From assembly GCF_008086345.1 (NCBI RefSeq), contig NZ_CP043006.1, forward strand, positions 62,001 to 126,000: 64,000 nt of DNA, given 5' to 3'. Of this stretch, positions 27,810 to 35,478 are shown one piece after another. A model generated the notes under the pieces. That model searched no databases. It was given only the letters and a program-made list of their open reading frames with translations, and was not told the DNA's origin. The stretch is from Chitinophaga sp. XS-30. GTDB taxonomy: Bacteria; Bacteroidota; Bacteroidia; Chitinophagales; Chitinophagaceae. Position 1 is the stretch's first letter, and each line of letters begins with the position of its first letter. The translations under genes and the position numbers were made by a program.

Positions 27810-28649
27810 ATGTACAACAACATAAAAAATACTTTCCGTTCCCTGCTGCTGGCAGCTGCATTGGGCGCATGCCAGAAAGCGGAACCGGTGGAAACCTGGA
27901 CAGATTTTGTAGATGTATCCTTTGATGCAAGCCGGGTAGCGCTGGCCAATAATGGACAAGGCATCTTTATCGCCGCAAAATATAACGGGCATCCTATCAA
28001 GTGGGACCTCAGTCAGAAAAAGATCAGGGTAGTGGAAGGAGAAGGAAAGTTTGAGTTTTATGATATCCGGACGGGGGAAACCGTGGCCGAGAAGACGATT
28101 GACGTAAAATCCGGAACAGCTGATGAATACATCCTGTTTCAACCTACGCTTGCATCGCCCGTCAGCTTTATCGACCCCAGGGCCCTGGATAACGAAACCG
28201 CTCCGCCGCCGGGGCATATAAAGCTGAAAATCTCCAATTATGCGCAGGACCTGATCCCTTTCAGCAAGGTAGATGTAAAAATGTCTGTTGTGTATTACGA
28301 TCAGGACTTTAATGAGATCAGGCACGAAGTGGGTATGATACGTGATATCGGAAATTCCGTAGATGAGGGAGATTACCACATTCTCCCGAATGGCGTTCCT
28401 GACGGGATCAGCGATTACGCGTACGTATTCGAATTTATGGACAGTGAAACCGGCGCACCGCTGCTCAACCATGGCGGCACGTCCTACTCCAACTACGGGT
28501 TCATGCCGGTATATCTTTCCCCTGCGCCTGAAAAGCATATCTTTTCCGTGTACCTGAACTCCATAAAAGCCTGGGGAGAAACGCCGGTCTTTATCAGGAA
28601 GGGAGAAGATTTTTATGAGATAGCGGCAAATGTGCTTTTCCACCTGTAA
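27810..28649 (+). CDS. Putative lipoprotein partner of the TonB receptor, family not recognised
   Basis: ATG 27810 is preferred over 27792 because it opens a lipoprotein signal (LLLAAALGAC-Q, with Cys as the lipid anchor). The ~279-residue product is otherwise rich in beta-strand and aromatic segments (WTDFVDVSFDASRVALANNG, IKLKISNYAQDLIPFSKVDV, EKHIFSVYLNSIKAWGETPV). It lies 21 bp after the receptor gene and ends before a strong terminator. Position suggests a surface or periplasmic accessory to that receptor, in place of a SusD. I do not recognise the family. Confidence 0.7.
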   Translation: MYNNIKNTFRSLLLAAALGACQKAEPVETWTDFVDVSFDASRVALANNGQGIFIAAKYNGHPIKWDLSQKKIRVVEGEGKFEFYDIRTGETVAEKTIDVKSGTADEYILFQPTLASPVSFIDPRALDNETAPPPGHIKLKISNYAQDLIPFSKVDVKMSVVYYDQDFNEIRHEVGMIRDIGNSVDEGDYHILPNGVPDGISDYAYVFEFMDSETGAPLLNHGGTSYSNYGFMPVYLSPAPEKHIFSVYLNSIKAWGETPVFIRKGEDFYEIAANVLFHL

Positions 28650-28698
28650 TATCCCGCCATTAAACGGTCGGCGGTGTATCTGAACACGGATCACCGCA

Positions 28699-28740
28699 AA
28701 ATGGCCGGCTTCTTCCTTTACCGGAAGGAGCCGGCCATTT
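28699..28740 (+). terminator. Long GC-rich terminator hairpin after the second sigma/FecR/receptor operon
   Basis: An 18-bp stem (28699-28716 with 28723-28740, one wobble pair) encloses a 6-nt loop, with AAA and TTT at its base. It lies 50 bp after the lipoprotein stop codon and most likely ends that operon. Confidence 0.7.
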
Positions 28741-28808
28741 GACAAACAGCACTCCCATCTTCGGAATATTCTATCGACTCCCCCCACTCCGGCAAAAAAT
28801 ATTTGAGC

Positions 28809-28850
28809 ATTTACTTGCGCAAGTAAATACTTGCACATATATTTGCAAGA
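28809..28850 (+). promoter_or_regulatory. Operator and promoter of the ArsR-type regulator gene
   Basis: A perfect 20-bp palindrome (28809-28828, centred on CTTGC/GCAAG) is followed by a second, looser CTTGC-N10-GCAAG pair (28830-28849). A TAxxTTTG-type Bacteroidetes -7 element (28838-28845) lies 20 nt after a TTG (28815-28817) that could be the -33 element and falls inside the palindrome. Binding of the regulator encoded 16 bp downstream would block the promoter, so autorepression is expected. Confidence 0.6.
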
Positions 28851-28865
28851 AATCACTTGCGCATT

Positions 28866-29192
28866 ATGGCACCAACAAGAGACGTTTTTCAGGCAATAGC
28901 AGATCCAACCCGCAGGCAAATTATAGGTATGCTGGCCGGGAAGTCACTAAACGTCAACGCTATTGCCCAGGAGTTTGATATGACCCGGCAAGCAGTTTCA
29001 TTGCATATACAATTCCTTAACGATTGCGGGCTTATTGTCATCAAACAACAAGGTAGAGAAAGGTATTGCGAAGCCAGGCTTGAAAGATTAAATGAAGTGA
29101 CGGACTGGGTAGATCAATACCGGAAATATTGGGACAATAAACTTGATTCACTGGAAGGTTATCTGGCTAAAATTCAAAAAAAGAAAAAATAG
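28866..29192 (+). CDS. ArsR-family winged-helix transcriptional repressor
   Basis: ATG 28866 is preferred over the TTG at 28857 because the conserved domain begins with PTRDVFQAIADPTRRQIIGM. The 108-residue protein is a single winged-helix domain: IADPTRRQIIGMLAGKSLNV, recognition helix DMTRQAVSLHIQFLNDCGLI, and wing IKQQGRERYCEARLERLNEV. No cysteine-rich metal site is visible, so it is of the non-metal type often paired with AHSA1 proteins. The AHSA1-like gene follows 4 bp downstream and a DHFR-like gene after that. A perfect palindrome at its promoter suggests autoregulation. Confidence 0.92.
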   Translation: MAPTRDVFQAIADPTRRQIIGMLAGKSLNVNAIAQEFDMTRQAVSLHIQFLNDCGLIVIKQQGRERYCEARLERLNEVTDWVDQYRKYWDNKLDSLEGYLAKIQKKKK

Positions 29193-29196
29193 AAAG

Positions 29197-29682
29197 ATGG
29201 AAAAATACAACACATTCAAACAAGAAGAGAACACCCTCATACATACCAGAATGCTTGATGCTCCAAGGGATCTGGTTTGGGAAGTATGGACGAACCCGGA
29301 ACATATAAAAGAATGGTGGGGGCCAAATGGCTTTTCGTTAACTACAAAATCAATGAATGTAGAACCAGGCAAAATCTGGGACTTTATTATGCACGGTATG
29401 GGACGGGATTGGGATAACAAAATTGAGTATGTAGAAGTGAAAAAGCCTTCCCTTTTGTCTTATAAACATTCCGGTGCAGAAAACGAAGACTACAATTTCA
29501 CAGTTTCTGTTTTCTTTGAAGAAGTTGAAGGAAAAACATTATTGACAATGAAGTCGGTATTCAAGTCAAAAGCAATTATTGAAGAATTAAACAGAAAGGT
29601 AAATGCCATTGAAGGTGGCAAGCAAACTTTAAACAGACTTGGAAACTATCTTGCTGCATTAGTCAATAATGATAAAGTGTGA
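29197..29682 (+). CDS. SRPBCC/AHSA1-family protein
   Basis: ATG 29197 is chosen; it follows the ArsR stop by 4 bp. The 161-residue protein begins the fold at NTLIHTRMLDAPRDLVWEVW, followed by NPEHIKEWWGPNGFSLTTKS, the marks of the AHSA1 group, and ends with a helix (ALVNNDKV). AHSA1-like proteins bind hydrophobic ligands in a cage; the ligand is unknown. The tight ArsR-AHSA1 spacing shows one operon, a common pair in Bacteroidetes and Actinobacteria. Confidence 0.88.
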   Translation: MEKYNTFKQEENTLIHTRMLDAPRDLVWEVWTNPEHIKEWWGPNGFSLTTKSMNVEPGKIWDFIMHGMGRDWDNKIEYVEVKKPSLLSYKHSGAENEDYNFTVSVFFEEVEGKTLLTMKSVFKSKAIIEELNRKVNAIEGGKQTLNRLGNYLAALVNNDKV

Positions 29683-29769
29683 CGAAAAAAGTTAGCCGGT
29701 AATGAAGGTTACAAATTAGCGATCAATATAAAAGACAGTAAAAATATAGACAACATTAAAAAGAAAAAC

Positions 29770-30339
29770 ATGAGAAAAATAATTTCATTTATGCACATAT
29801 CGCTTGACGGGTTTGTAGCAGGGCCGAACGGAGAACTGGACTGGGCTAAAGTTGATGACGAAATTTTTGATTACGTCGGTAAACAGACAAGCGCAGGCGA
29901 CACTGCAATATATGGACGGGTAACTTATCAGATGATGGAAAATTACTGGCCTACCGCGGGGGACAAGCCAACAGCGACCAGGCACGAGATCGAACATTCA
30001 AAGTGGTATAACAAAATTCAAAAAGTTGTTTTATCAAAAACAATGAAAGATGCAGATTTGGCTAACACAAAATTTATCAGCGGCAACCTTTCGGACAGCA
30101 TAAATGAAGTAAAACAACAGGCAGGTAATGACATCTTGCTTTTTGGCAGCCCGACGGCAACACATTCCCTTATGCAACTGAACTTAATCGACGGCTACTG
30201 GCTATTTGTCAATCCTATTATTCTTGGACAAGGCATTCCATTGTTTACAGACATCAAAGACAAAATAAAACTGAAGCTATTGGCTACCCGGCAGTTTGCT
30301 TGCGGGGTAACAGAGCTGAATTATACTGTGGAAAAATAA
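29770..30339 (+). CDS. Dihydrofolate-reductase-like (RibD C-terminal domain) protein
   Basis: The 189-residue protein matches the RibD C-terminal/DHFR-like reductase fold: KIISFMHISLDGFVAGPNGE, then DTAIYGRVTYQMMENYWPTA, KVVLSKTMKDADLANTKFIS and NDILLFGSPTATHSLMQLNL. These are small NADPH-type reductases often found in regulatory operons. It follows the AHSA1-like gene by 87 bp on the same strand, in the ArsR cluster. The substrate is unknown. Confidence 0.88.
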   Translation: MRKIISFMHISLDGFVAGPNGELDWAKVDDEIFDYVGKQTSAGDTAIYGRVTYQMMENYWPTAGDKPTATRHEIEHSKWYNKIQKVVLSKTMKDADLANTKFISGNLSDSINEVKQQAGNDILLFGSPTATHSLMQLNLIDGYWLFVNPIILGQGIPLFTDIKDKIKLKLLATRQFACGVTELNYTVEK

Positions 30340-30510
30340 TAGCAAGGAACAGCTAACAAAATATTTGTAACGCAGGGCTGGACATTAGCTCGGTGTTCCC
30401 CGAAAAATTGTATTCTGAAAATAGTTTCACTTCGAACTGATGGGTAAATGAAGCTGTCTATTTATCTACATGATAAACAGTGATTTAGGTGAGAATAAAA
30501 AGGACAAGCC

Positions 30511-30777
30511 ATGACCTTTGATGCTTATGAGGCCGATTCAAAAACAAAAGATGCAGTAGAAAGAAATTTTGAAATCATAGGAGAGGCTTCGTCAAGGATT
30601 CCCGATAGCTTTAAGAATATACATCCTGGAATTGAATGGAGAATCATCAAGGATTTTCGAAATTTTATTATTCATGAATATTTTGGGATAAATAATCTGA
30701 TCGTATGGGATATTATCCAACACCGGTTGCCGGATTTATTGAAAGAAATTAATGGCTTACTGTCTGAGGAAGCTTAA
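30511..30777 (+). CDS. HepT-like HEPN ribonuclease fragment, N-terminus missing
   Basis: The 88-residue product matches the C-terminal two-thirds of HepT (DUF86) toxins: AVERNFEIIGEASSRIPDSF, then the HEPN motif R-x4-H-x-Y as R-NFII-H-E-Y in DFRNFIIHEYFGINNLIVWD. Full HepT proteins are ~110-120 residues and start with another helix pair. Here the frame meets a TAA at 30496-30498 upstream. A likely remnant, or a translated short form. Its usual antitoxin partner (MntA-type nucleotidyltransferase) is absent. It may be an inactive scar. Confidence 0.6.
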   Translation: MTFDAYEADSKTKDAVERNFEIIGEASSRIPDSFKNIHPGIEWRIIKDFRNFIIHEYFGINNLIVWDIIQHRLPDLLKEINGLLSEEA

Positions 30778-31015
30778 TTATTTCGTTTAATGTCAAAGAC
30801 GAGGTTGCGAATGCTTATGTAGGAGCGATCAGATAGAACTTCCTGAAATCAGCAGCTTGCATATCTTGATCTCAAACTCATCATTCTCTATGCATTAATC
30901 AACTCTTGTGCAAACTTCTCCCTGTGGAATCCATTCTGTTCGCTACTTATTTCCGTATTGCACAAAAGTCCTTAAATAGCAGTTTTTAATATTACTGGTG
31001 AAGATCAGCCGATAA

Positions 31016-31948
31016 CTAATTAAACGAATGGCGAAACTCCAGCGGCGAAAGACTGGTCTTGGTTTTAAAGAGTTTGCTGAACGACTGCAAGTGTTCAAAT
31101 CCTAGCTCATAGGCAATTTCGCTGACCGAAAGATTGGTGGTTGACAGCTTTTCTTTAGCTAGATCGATCAGCTTGTTGTGCAGATGTTGCTGTGTGCTTT
31201 GGCCGGTTAAAGATTTGAGCAGACTACTCAGGTAACCCGGGGAGATATTTAACGCTTCGGCAATGTGAACTACACTGGGCAGGCCTTGTTTGGCCAGACT
31301 GCCGTTATTAAAATAGTTTGAGAGATAATCTTCCAGCCTCGTCAGCAACTCGTGGCTGGCGATTTTCCGGGTGATGAACTGTCGCTGGTAAAACCTTTCC
31401 GAATAGGTCAGTAAGAGTTCCAGCTGTGCGATGATCACGTTTTGACTAAACTGGTCGATATTGGCGTTGTACTCCTGTTGGATCTGGTTCGCAATGTTGG
31501 TGATCAGCGTTTCTTCCCTATTGGAAAGGTACAGCGCTTCATAGACCGAATAGCTGAAAAACTCATACTGTTTGATGGCTTTAGCGAGCGGTGTGTTCCA
31601 TAAAAAATCGGGGTGGATCAGGATCATCCAGCCTTCGGGGCGTTTTACCTCAGCCATATCGACTACGCTATCGATACCGAATAATTGTCCCGGTGACATA
31701 AAGAATAAAACACCTTCGTCAAAATCACCAGCCTGCTGCCCGTATTTGAACTTAGTGTGCTGCGCCTTTTTAAGAGAAATGGAATAAAAATCATAGATCA
31801 GGCTGAACGGAATTTCGGCGATGGGCAGTGTAATGTCGTCCATGTGAACAACGCTGATCAGCGGGTGCGCCGGCTTAGGCAGACCTGCTGCCCGGTGATA
31901 TTCACTGATCGTACTGAAGCGAAAAAGCTGGTGGCTGTTCATAGACAA
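31016..31948 (-). CDS. AraC-family transcriptional regulator
   Basis: The 310-residue product has an N-terminal ~190-residue sensor region (LFRFSTISEYHRAAGLPKPA, HPLISVVHMDDITLP, and GDFDEGVLFFMSPGQLFGID, a cupin-like stretch). A C-terminal AraC DNA-binding domain follows (SVVHIAEALNISPGYLSSLL, LSVSEIAYELGFEHLQSFSK, then FKTKTSLSPLEFRHS). It lies downstream of an epimerase-like gene on the same strand and may regulate it. The inducer is unknown. Confidence 0.88.
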   Translation of the reverse strand: MSMNSHQLFRFSTISEYHRAAGLPKPAHPLISVVHMDDITLPIAEIPFSLIYDFYSISLKKAQHTKFKYGQQAGDFDEGVLFFMSPGQLFGIDSVVDMAEVKRPEGWMILIHPDFLWNTPLAKAIKQYEFFSYSVYEALYLSNREETLITNIANQIQQEYNANIDQFSQNVIIAQLELLLTYSERFYQRQFITRKIASHELLTRLEDYLSNYFNNGSLAKQGLPSVVHIAEALNISPGYLSSLLKSLTGQSTQQHLHNKLIDLAKEKLSTTNLSVSEIAYELGFEHLQSFSKLFKTKTSLSPLEFRHSFN

Positions 31949-32118
31949 ATTAAATGTAGTTATTTTTTATAATAGACCTCAGCAAATTCTCTTGCAAAAT
32001 CGATCACCGCCATAATTCCCCATCAGCAGGCCAGTCTCCCCCGTCAGCAAGCTAATATTTCTGTCAGCGGTTTGCTGATGTTACCTAAGGAACCGGTTAC
32101 AATGATTTTCATAGCCCA

Positions 32119-33009
32119 CTATTTGGTATAAATGCCGTTCTCGATATCAGCAAGCAAGGTTGAGTGTGTTGGATGCCAGTTCAAACCTTCCTGTGTCAAT
32201 TTACTCGACGCCGTGCAGTCGATCGCAGCCATATGTGAGAACCAGCCAAAATGTTCCCCCGCAGCTTCGGGAGCTATTGATTTTACCGGGAGATTCAGTT
32301 GTTTGCCTATGGCTTCGGCAATTGTTTTGACTGTAATAGCTTCTTCTGCAGAACCATGATAACGAGCACATGGTGCAGCGTTTTCTAAAGCCAGCCGGTA
32401 TAAATTGGCGGCATCCAGCCGGTGCACTGCGTTCCATCGGTTGAGTCCTCCCCCTATATAGGCAGAAACACCTTTTTCACGGGCAATATTGATCAATATC
32501 GGTATGAAGCCATGCTTATCATCATCGCCATGCACTGATGGCGATAAACGGATGACTGCTGCACGGACACCCAGCGCTGCTACGGCATCTGCTGTTTGCT
32601 CGGAAGCACGCGGCCAGGCAGGGCTGAACGGTGGGATAATATCTTCGGTAGCCAGTCTGCCTGGGCTGACCAGCGCTGTGCCGGAAGTAACGATCAAAGG
32701 CCGGCCGGAACCGGCCAGCACTTCGCCGATGGTTTCGATGGCTATTTTATCCACCTCGCATACTTCCTTGAATCGGGTAAAGTCATGGATAAATCCGGCA
32801 TGAATCACGCCATCGGACTGAGCGGCACCGCTCCGAAGGCTTTCCAGGTCTTCCAGGTCACCGCGATGGACTTCGGCACCAGCTTCGACGAGCTTTTTGG
32901 CTGATGCATTCGAGCGCGCCAGTCCTAATACCTGATGGCCAGCACTAATTAATTCCTGCACAATGGCAGTACCAATGAAGCCCGTGGCTCCTGTGATAAA
33001 TACACGCAT
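32119..33009 (-). CDS. NAD(P)-dependent epimerase/short-chain dehydrogenase-like protein
   Basis: ATG 33009 is chosen over 33042 because the Rossmann motif begins at once: MRVFITGATGFIGTAIVQEL (GxxGxxG). The ~296-residue protein is of the atypical SDR type: AEVHRGDLEDLESLRSGAAQ, then VIHAGFIHDFTRF, a VTSGTAL segment in place of a classical YxxxK site, and VIRLSPSVHGDDDKHGFIPI. Such proteins act on small nucleotide-sugar-like or carbonyl substrates, which cannot be named here. An AraC regulator gene lies downstream. Confidence 0.88.
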   Translation of the reverse strand: MRVFITGATGFIGTAIVQELISAGHQVLGLARSNASAKKLVEAGAEVHRGDLEDLESLRSGAAQSDGVIHAGFIHDFTRFKEVCEVDKIAIETIGEVLAGSGRPLIVTSGTALVSPGRLATEDIIPPFSPAWPRASEQTADAVAALGVRAAVIRLSPSVHGDDDKHGFIPILINIAREKGVSAYIGGGLNRWNAVHRLDAANLYRLALENAAPCARYHGSAEEAITVKTIAEAIGKQLNLPVKSIAPEAAGEHFGWFSHMAAIDCTASSKLTQEGLNWHPTHSTLLADIENGIYTK

Positions 33010-33553
33010 AATTGATCTTATTCTTGTTGATACAAAGATCACTTACACTCGTCAAACCGATTTATCCAAATCTGCTTTTGGTTTAGCCGAAATCGTTATT
33101 AATGATTTAAGGCATCCGACTCAGGATATCAATGCGGAAATTACATTAATGCAAGGCATGAGTGAGGTCTTTACGGGGTAGAAACGTCTAAAAGCTTATT
33201 GACAATTCTTTTCTGGATTCGAACCCAATGCCACTTTATAACAATGATTTATCAAATCGCATAAAACAGCACAGGCTGTAAATAATACCTGTGGTTATAG
33301 AATATAGTTTAACTCAGTACGAAACTTTAGAAAAGGTGATACTTACTTTAATCCCCGCTATTTCACATAAATCCAGGTCATTCCGGAACGCTTACCCCAA
33401 CTTCGTAAATCGAAGACAAAGTCTGCACACTTAGGGAAAATGTAAATAACAGCAAGCTGCGGTAAGGGATTGGAACTGTAAATAAACTGGCTGGATTCGA
33501 ACTGCTATCGCCTTGTACTTGAACAAATTAGAAGAGCTGCGAGTATTAGCAAA

Positions 33554-33590
33554 AAAACTGAAGCCCGCTATAGTAACAGGCTTCAGTTTT
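33554..33590. terminator. Bidirectional terminator-like hairpin
   Basis: A perfect 12-bp stem (33554-33565 with 33579-33590) encloses a 13-nt loop, with A4-5 at the left base and T4 at the right base. It could terminate in both directions, but no gene ends next to it. It may be left over from a removed gene or mark an island junction. Confidence 0.6.
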
Positions 33591-34136
33591 ATGTCGGGAT
33601 GGCAAGATTCTACCAAACCTCTCAAAACCAGTTATATATCAACAACTTAGTGTTTAAACATTAAACTCAAGTCGCCTTATAGGTCGCATCAAAGAAACTG
33701 ACTTAAAGGTACTGAATTTAATGAGTACTTCTTTCTGAAAATGCATTATGGTAAATGACTTCACTTAAAGCTAAGAATGCCTAATCCCATGCGGTTCATT
33801 TCCCTTGCTTTTTTCTCTGTGTAAAGAAGTTTTGAAAGTAATAGTGTAGGCGTTGAAATCGTAAGGGGTTAGGCCGGACGGGACCGCATAGATATTCTTA
33901 AACCCTCGCCTGGCGTGTGTTGTACATTATGATCCATCTCACGTAACCCCGTACGTAACTTCAAAATGCTACAGAATGTAAAGAATTGCTCTATAAGATC
34001 GGTATTTATTTTAAAAATTTTACTTGGCGCACCATATAGATATAATATTTGCATATTTTATCTAAATAAAAAACAGGACCTTTTTCGAAGTATTACAATT
34101 ATAGTATCTTCTATGCTTTACCTTGATAATTAATCA

Positions 34137-34174
34137 ATTAAGGTGTATATTACAGTAAATAACTATACCTTAAT
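34137..34174 (+). promoter_or_regulatory. Inverted repeat ahead of the Shedu gene, possible operator
   Basis: Arms ATTAAGGT (34137-34144) and ACCTTAAT (34167-34174) flank 22 bp and end 10 bp before the Shedu ATG at 34184. Extended pairing (TATA/TATA) lies inside the arms. This could be an operator or a translation-controlling stem for the defence operon. Confidence 0.4.
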
Positions 34175-34183
34175 TCCATTCCA

Positions 34184-35413
34184 ATGGTAAAAAATGTCAA
34201 ATCTGCCACTAAGAAAAGGGCTACAAGGACTGCTCCAAAAAAAAAGGCTTCAAAAGGTTTTGTTGTGATTAATAACAGATCTTATGGTAAAAACTTGCAA
34301 GGTCTTAAGGTGTATTTTGAAGGCAGGAAGCCCAGTTCTTTAAAAAAAGATGGTAGCATTAGCTTTGGTAAAAATATTTTAGAGTTGCTAACAAAACACT
34401 TTGATAGATTCCGGTGGATTCTGACAGAGGACACTAATAGTATTCATAAAAGATATGGAATAGCAGAAGTAAGAACATCTGTTCGGACCATAAGTAAGAT
34501 GTACAATGAGTCATTCTTACGTGGAAAAGACCTTAAATTAGATATAATAGAAAGATCATTTTCCCAACTTTATCCTGATGCTTTCAATTTTGGAAGGGCG
34601 ATTAACTATAAGGCAGGTATGTTATCAGATATTCTCAAAGAAGATATCCTAAACAGCTTGTCTGCCGATGATAAGGATGCACTGAATAGGTTTATACCCG
34701 GTTATGTTGCAAAAGAGTCAGTATCGGTCGCAAGTGTTCTAAATGCAACGACACAGATTGTGACTTTAAAGGAACTGGCAACGGAACTTAGAACAGAAAT
34801 TACTAAATCTCACAGCGAGAACTGGTGGCAGCAATATATTCATAAAAATATCCTAATCATCCAGCAGGGGTATATACAGGCCATCGATAAAATGAATATT
34901 GCTATCGGTAGTACGAAATTTCCAGATTTTTCTTTGATAACACATGATAGCTTCTTGGACATACTAGAAATAAAGAAACCAGATACCGGGTTAATAAAAG
35001 AAGATTCCAGCCGAAATAACTTTTACTGGGAAACCGAAATTTCTAAAGCTATAATTCAGGTAGAGAACTACATTGAAAATGTATCAAAACATGCCGATAC
35101 AATTAGAGGCCATATAAAAGACAACTATGGAATTGAACTAAAGGTGCTGCGACCAAGGGGTATTATACTGGCCGGGAGGGCAGGGAACTTTAGCACTCAA
35201 AAGCAAAAAGACGATTTCAGACTGTTGACTTTAGCTTCAAGGAATCTCATTTTTATTACCTATGATGAGTTGATTACTCGGTTGGATAACTACATTGAAG
35301 TGCTAGAAAAACATTCTGTTAAGCCAAGGAGATCTAAAGAAACGAAGAAAAGGACAGTTGCTAAGAAAGCTGGAGCAAAAAAGATTCTACCACGCAATAA
35401 AGTAGAAAAGTGA
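34184..35413 (+). CDS. Shedu anti-phage nuclease (SduA-like, DUF4263)
   Basis: The 409-residue protein has a Lys-rich N-terminus, a variable N-terminal region, and a C-terminal SduA/DUF4263 nuclease domain. The PD-(D/E)XK-type core is visible as PDFSLIT with D248, then ILEIKKP with E262 and K264, and a Q-helix AIIQVENYI (Q292). Diagnostic tail motifs are LRPRGIILAGR and QKDDFRLL...LIFITYDELITRLDNY. Shedu proteins are phage-defence nucleases. The N-terminal domain senses the phage in other members, and its ligand here is unknown. A PHP-ATPase gene follows 66 bp downstream. Confidence 0.88.
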   Translation: MVKNVKSATKKRATRTAPKKKASKGFVVINNRSYGKNLQGLKVYFEGRKPSSLKKDGSISFGKNILELLTKHFDRFRWILTEDTNSIHKRYGIAEVRTSVRTISKMYNESFLRGKDLKLDIIERSFSQLYPDAFNFGRAINYKAGMLSDILKEDILNSLSADDKDALNRFIPGYVAKESVSVASVLNATTQIVTLKELATELRTEITKSHSENWWQQYIHKNILIIQQGYIQAIDKMNIAIGSTKFPDFSLITHDSFLDILEIKKPDTGLIKEDSSRNNFYWETEISKAIIQVENYIENVSKHADTIRGHIKDNYGIELKVLRPRGIILAGRAGNFSTQKQKDDFRLLTLASRNLIFITYDELITRLDNYIEVLEKHSVKPRRSKETKKRTVAKKAGAKKILPRNKVEK

Positions 35414-35478
35414 CCATGCATCAAATCCTTAAGTTTTTTAAACAATAGCAGTATAAACAGTATTTTCAAATTTCATCA

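Larger units (their letters stand above)
33010..34183. other. 1.2-kb intergenic region at the edge of the AT-rich island
   Basis: No convincing gene lies here; short open frames (for example 33431-33625 and 33869-34054, minus) have no recognised similarity. Two copies of a 12-bp repeat CTGGATTCGAAC occur (33213-33224 and 33491-33502). They look like a tRNA T-arm complement, but neither folds into a tRNA. A 12-bp-stem hairpin (33554-33590) and an inverted repeat before the Shedu gene are listed separately. Composition becomes AT-rich from here on. Confidence 0.5.

Noticed and set aside
27795..28919. 374-codon open frame on the minus strand
   Set aside because: Antisense to the lipoprotein gene and running over the strong terminator and the ArsR operator; no recognisable domain.
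33213..33502. tRNA-like T-arm sequences
   Set aside because: The stem next to the TTCGAAT loop does not pair over 5 bp and no acceptor or anticodon arm is found, so no tRNA is called.
33869..34054. 61-codon minus-strand frame
   Set aside because: AT-rich, no similarity, no ribosome-binding site; likely chance.
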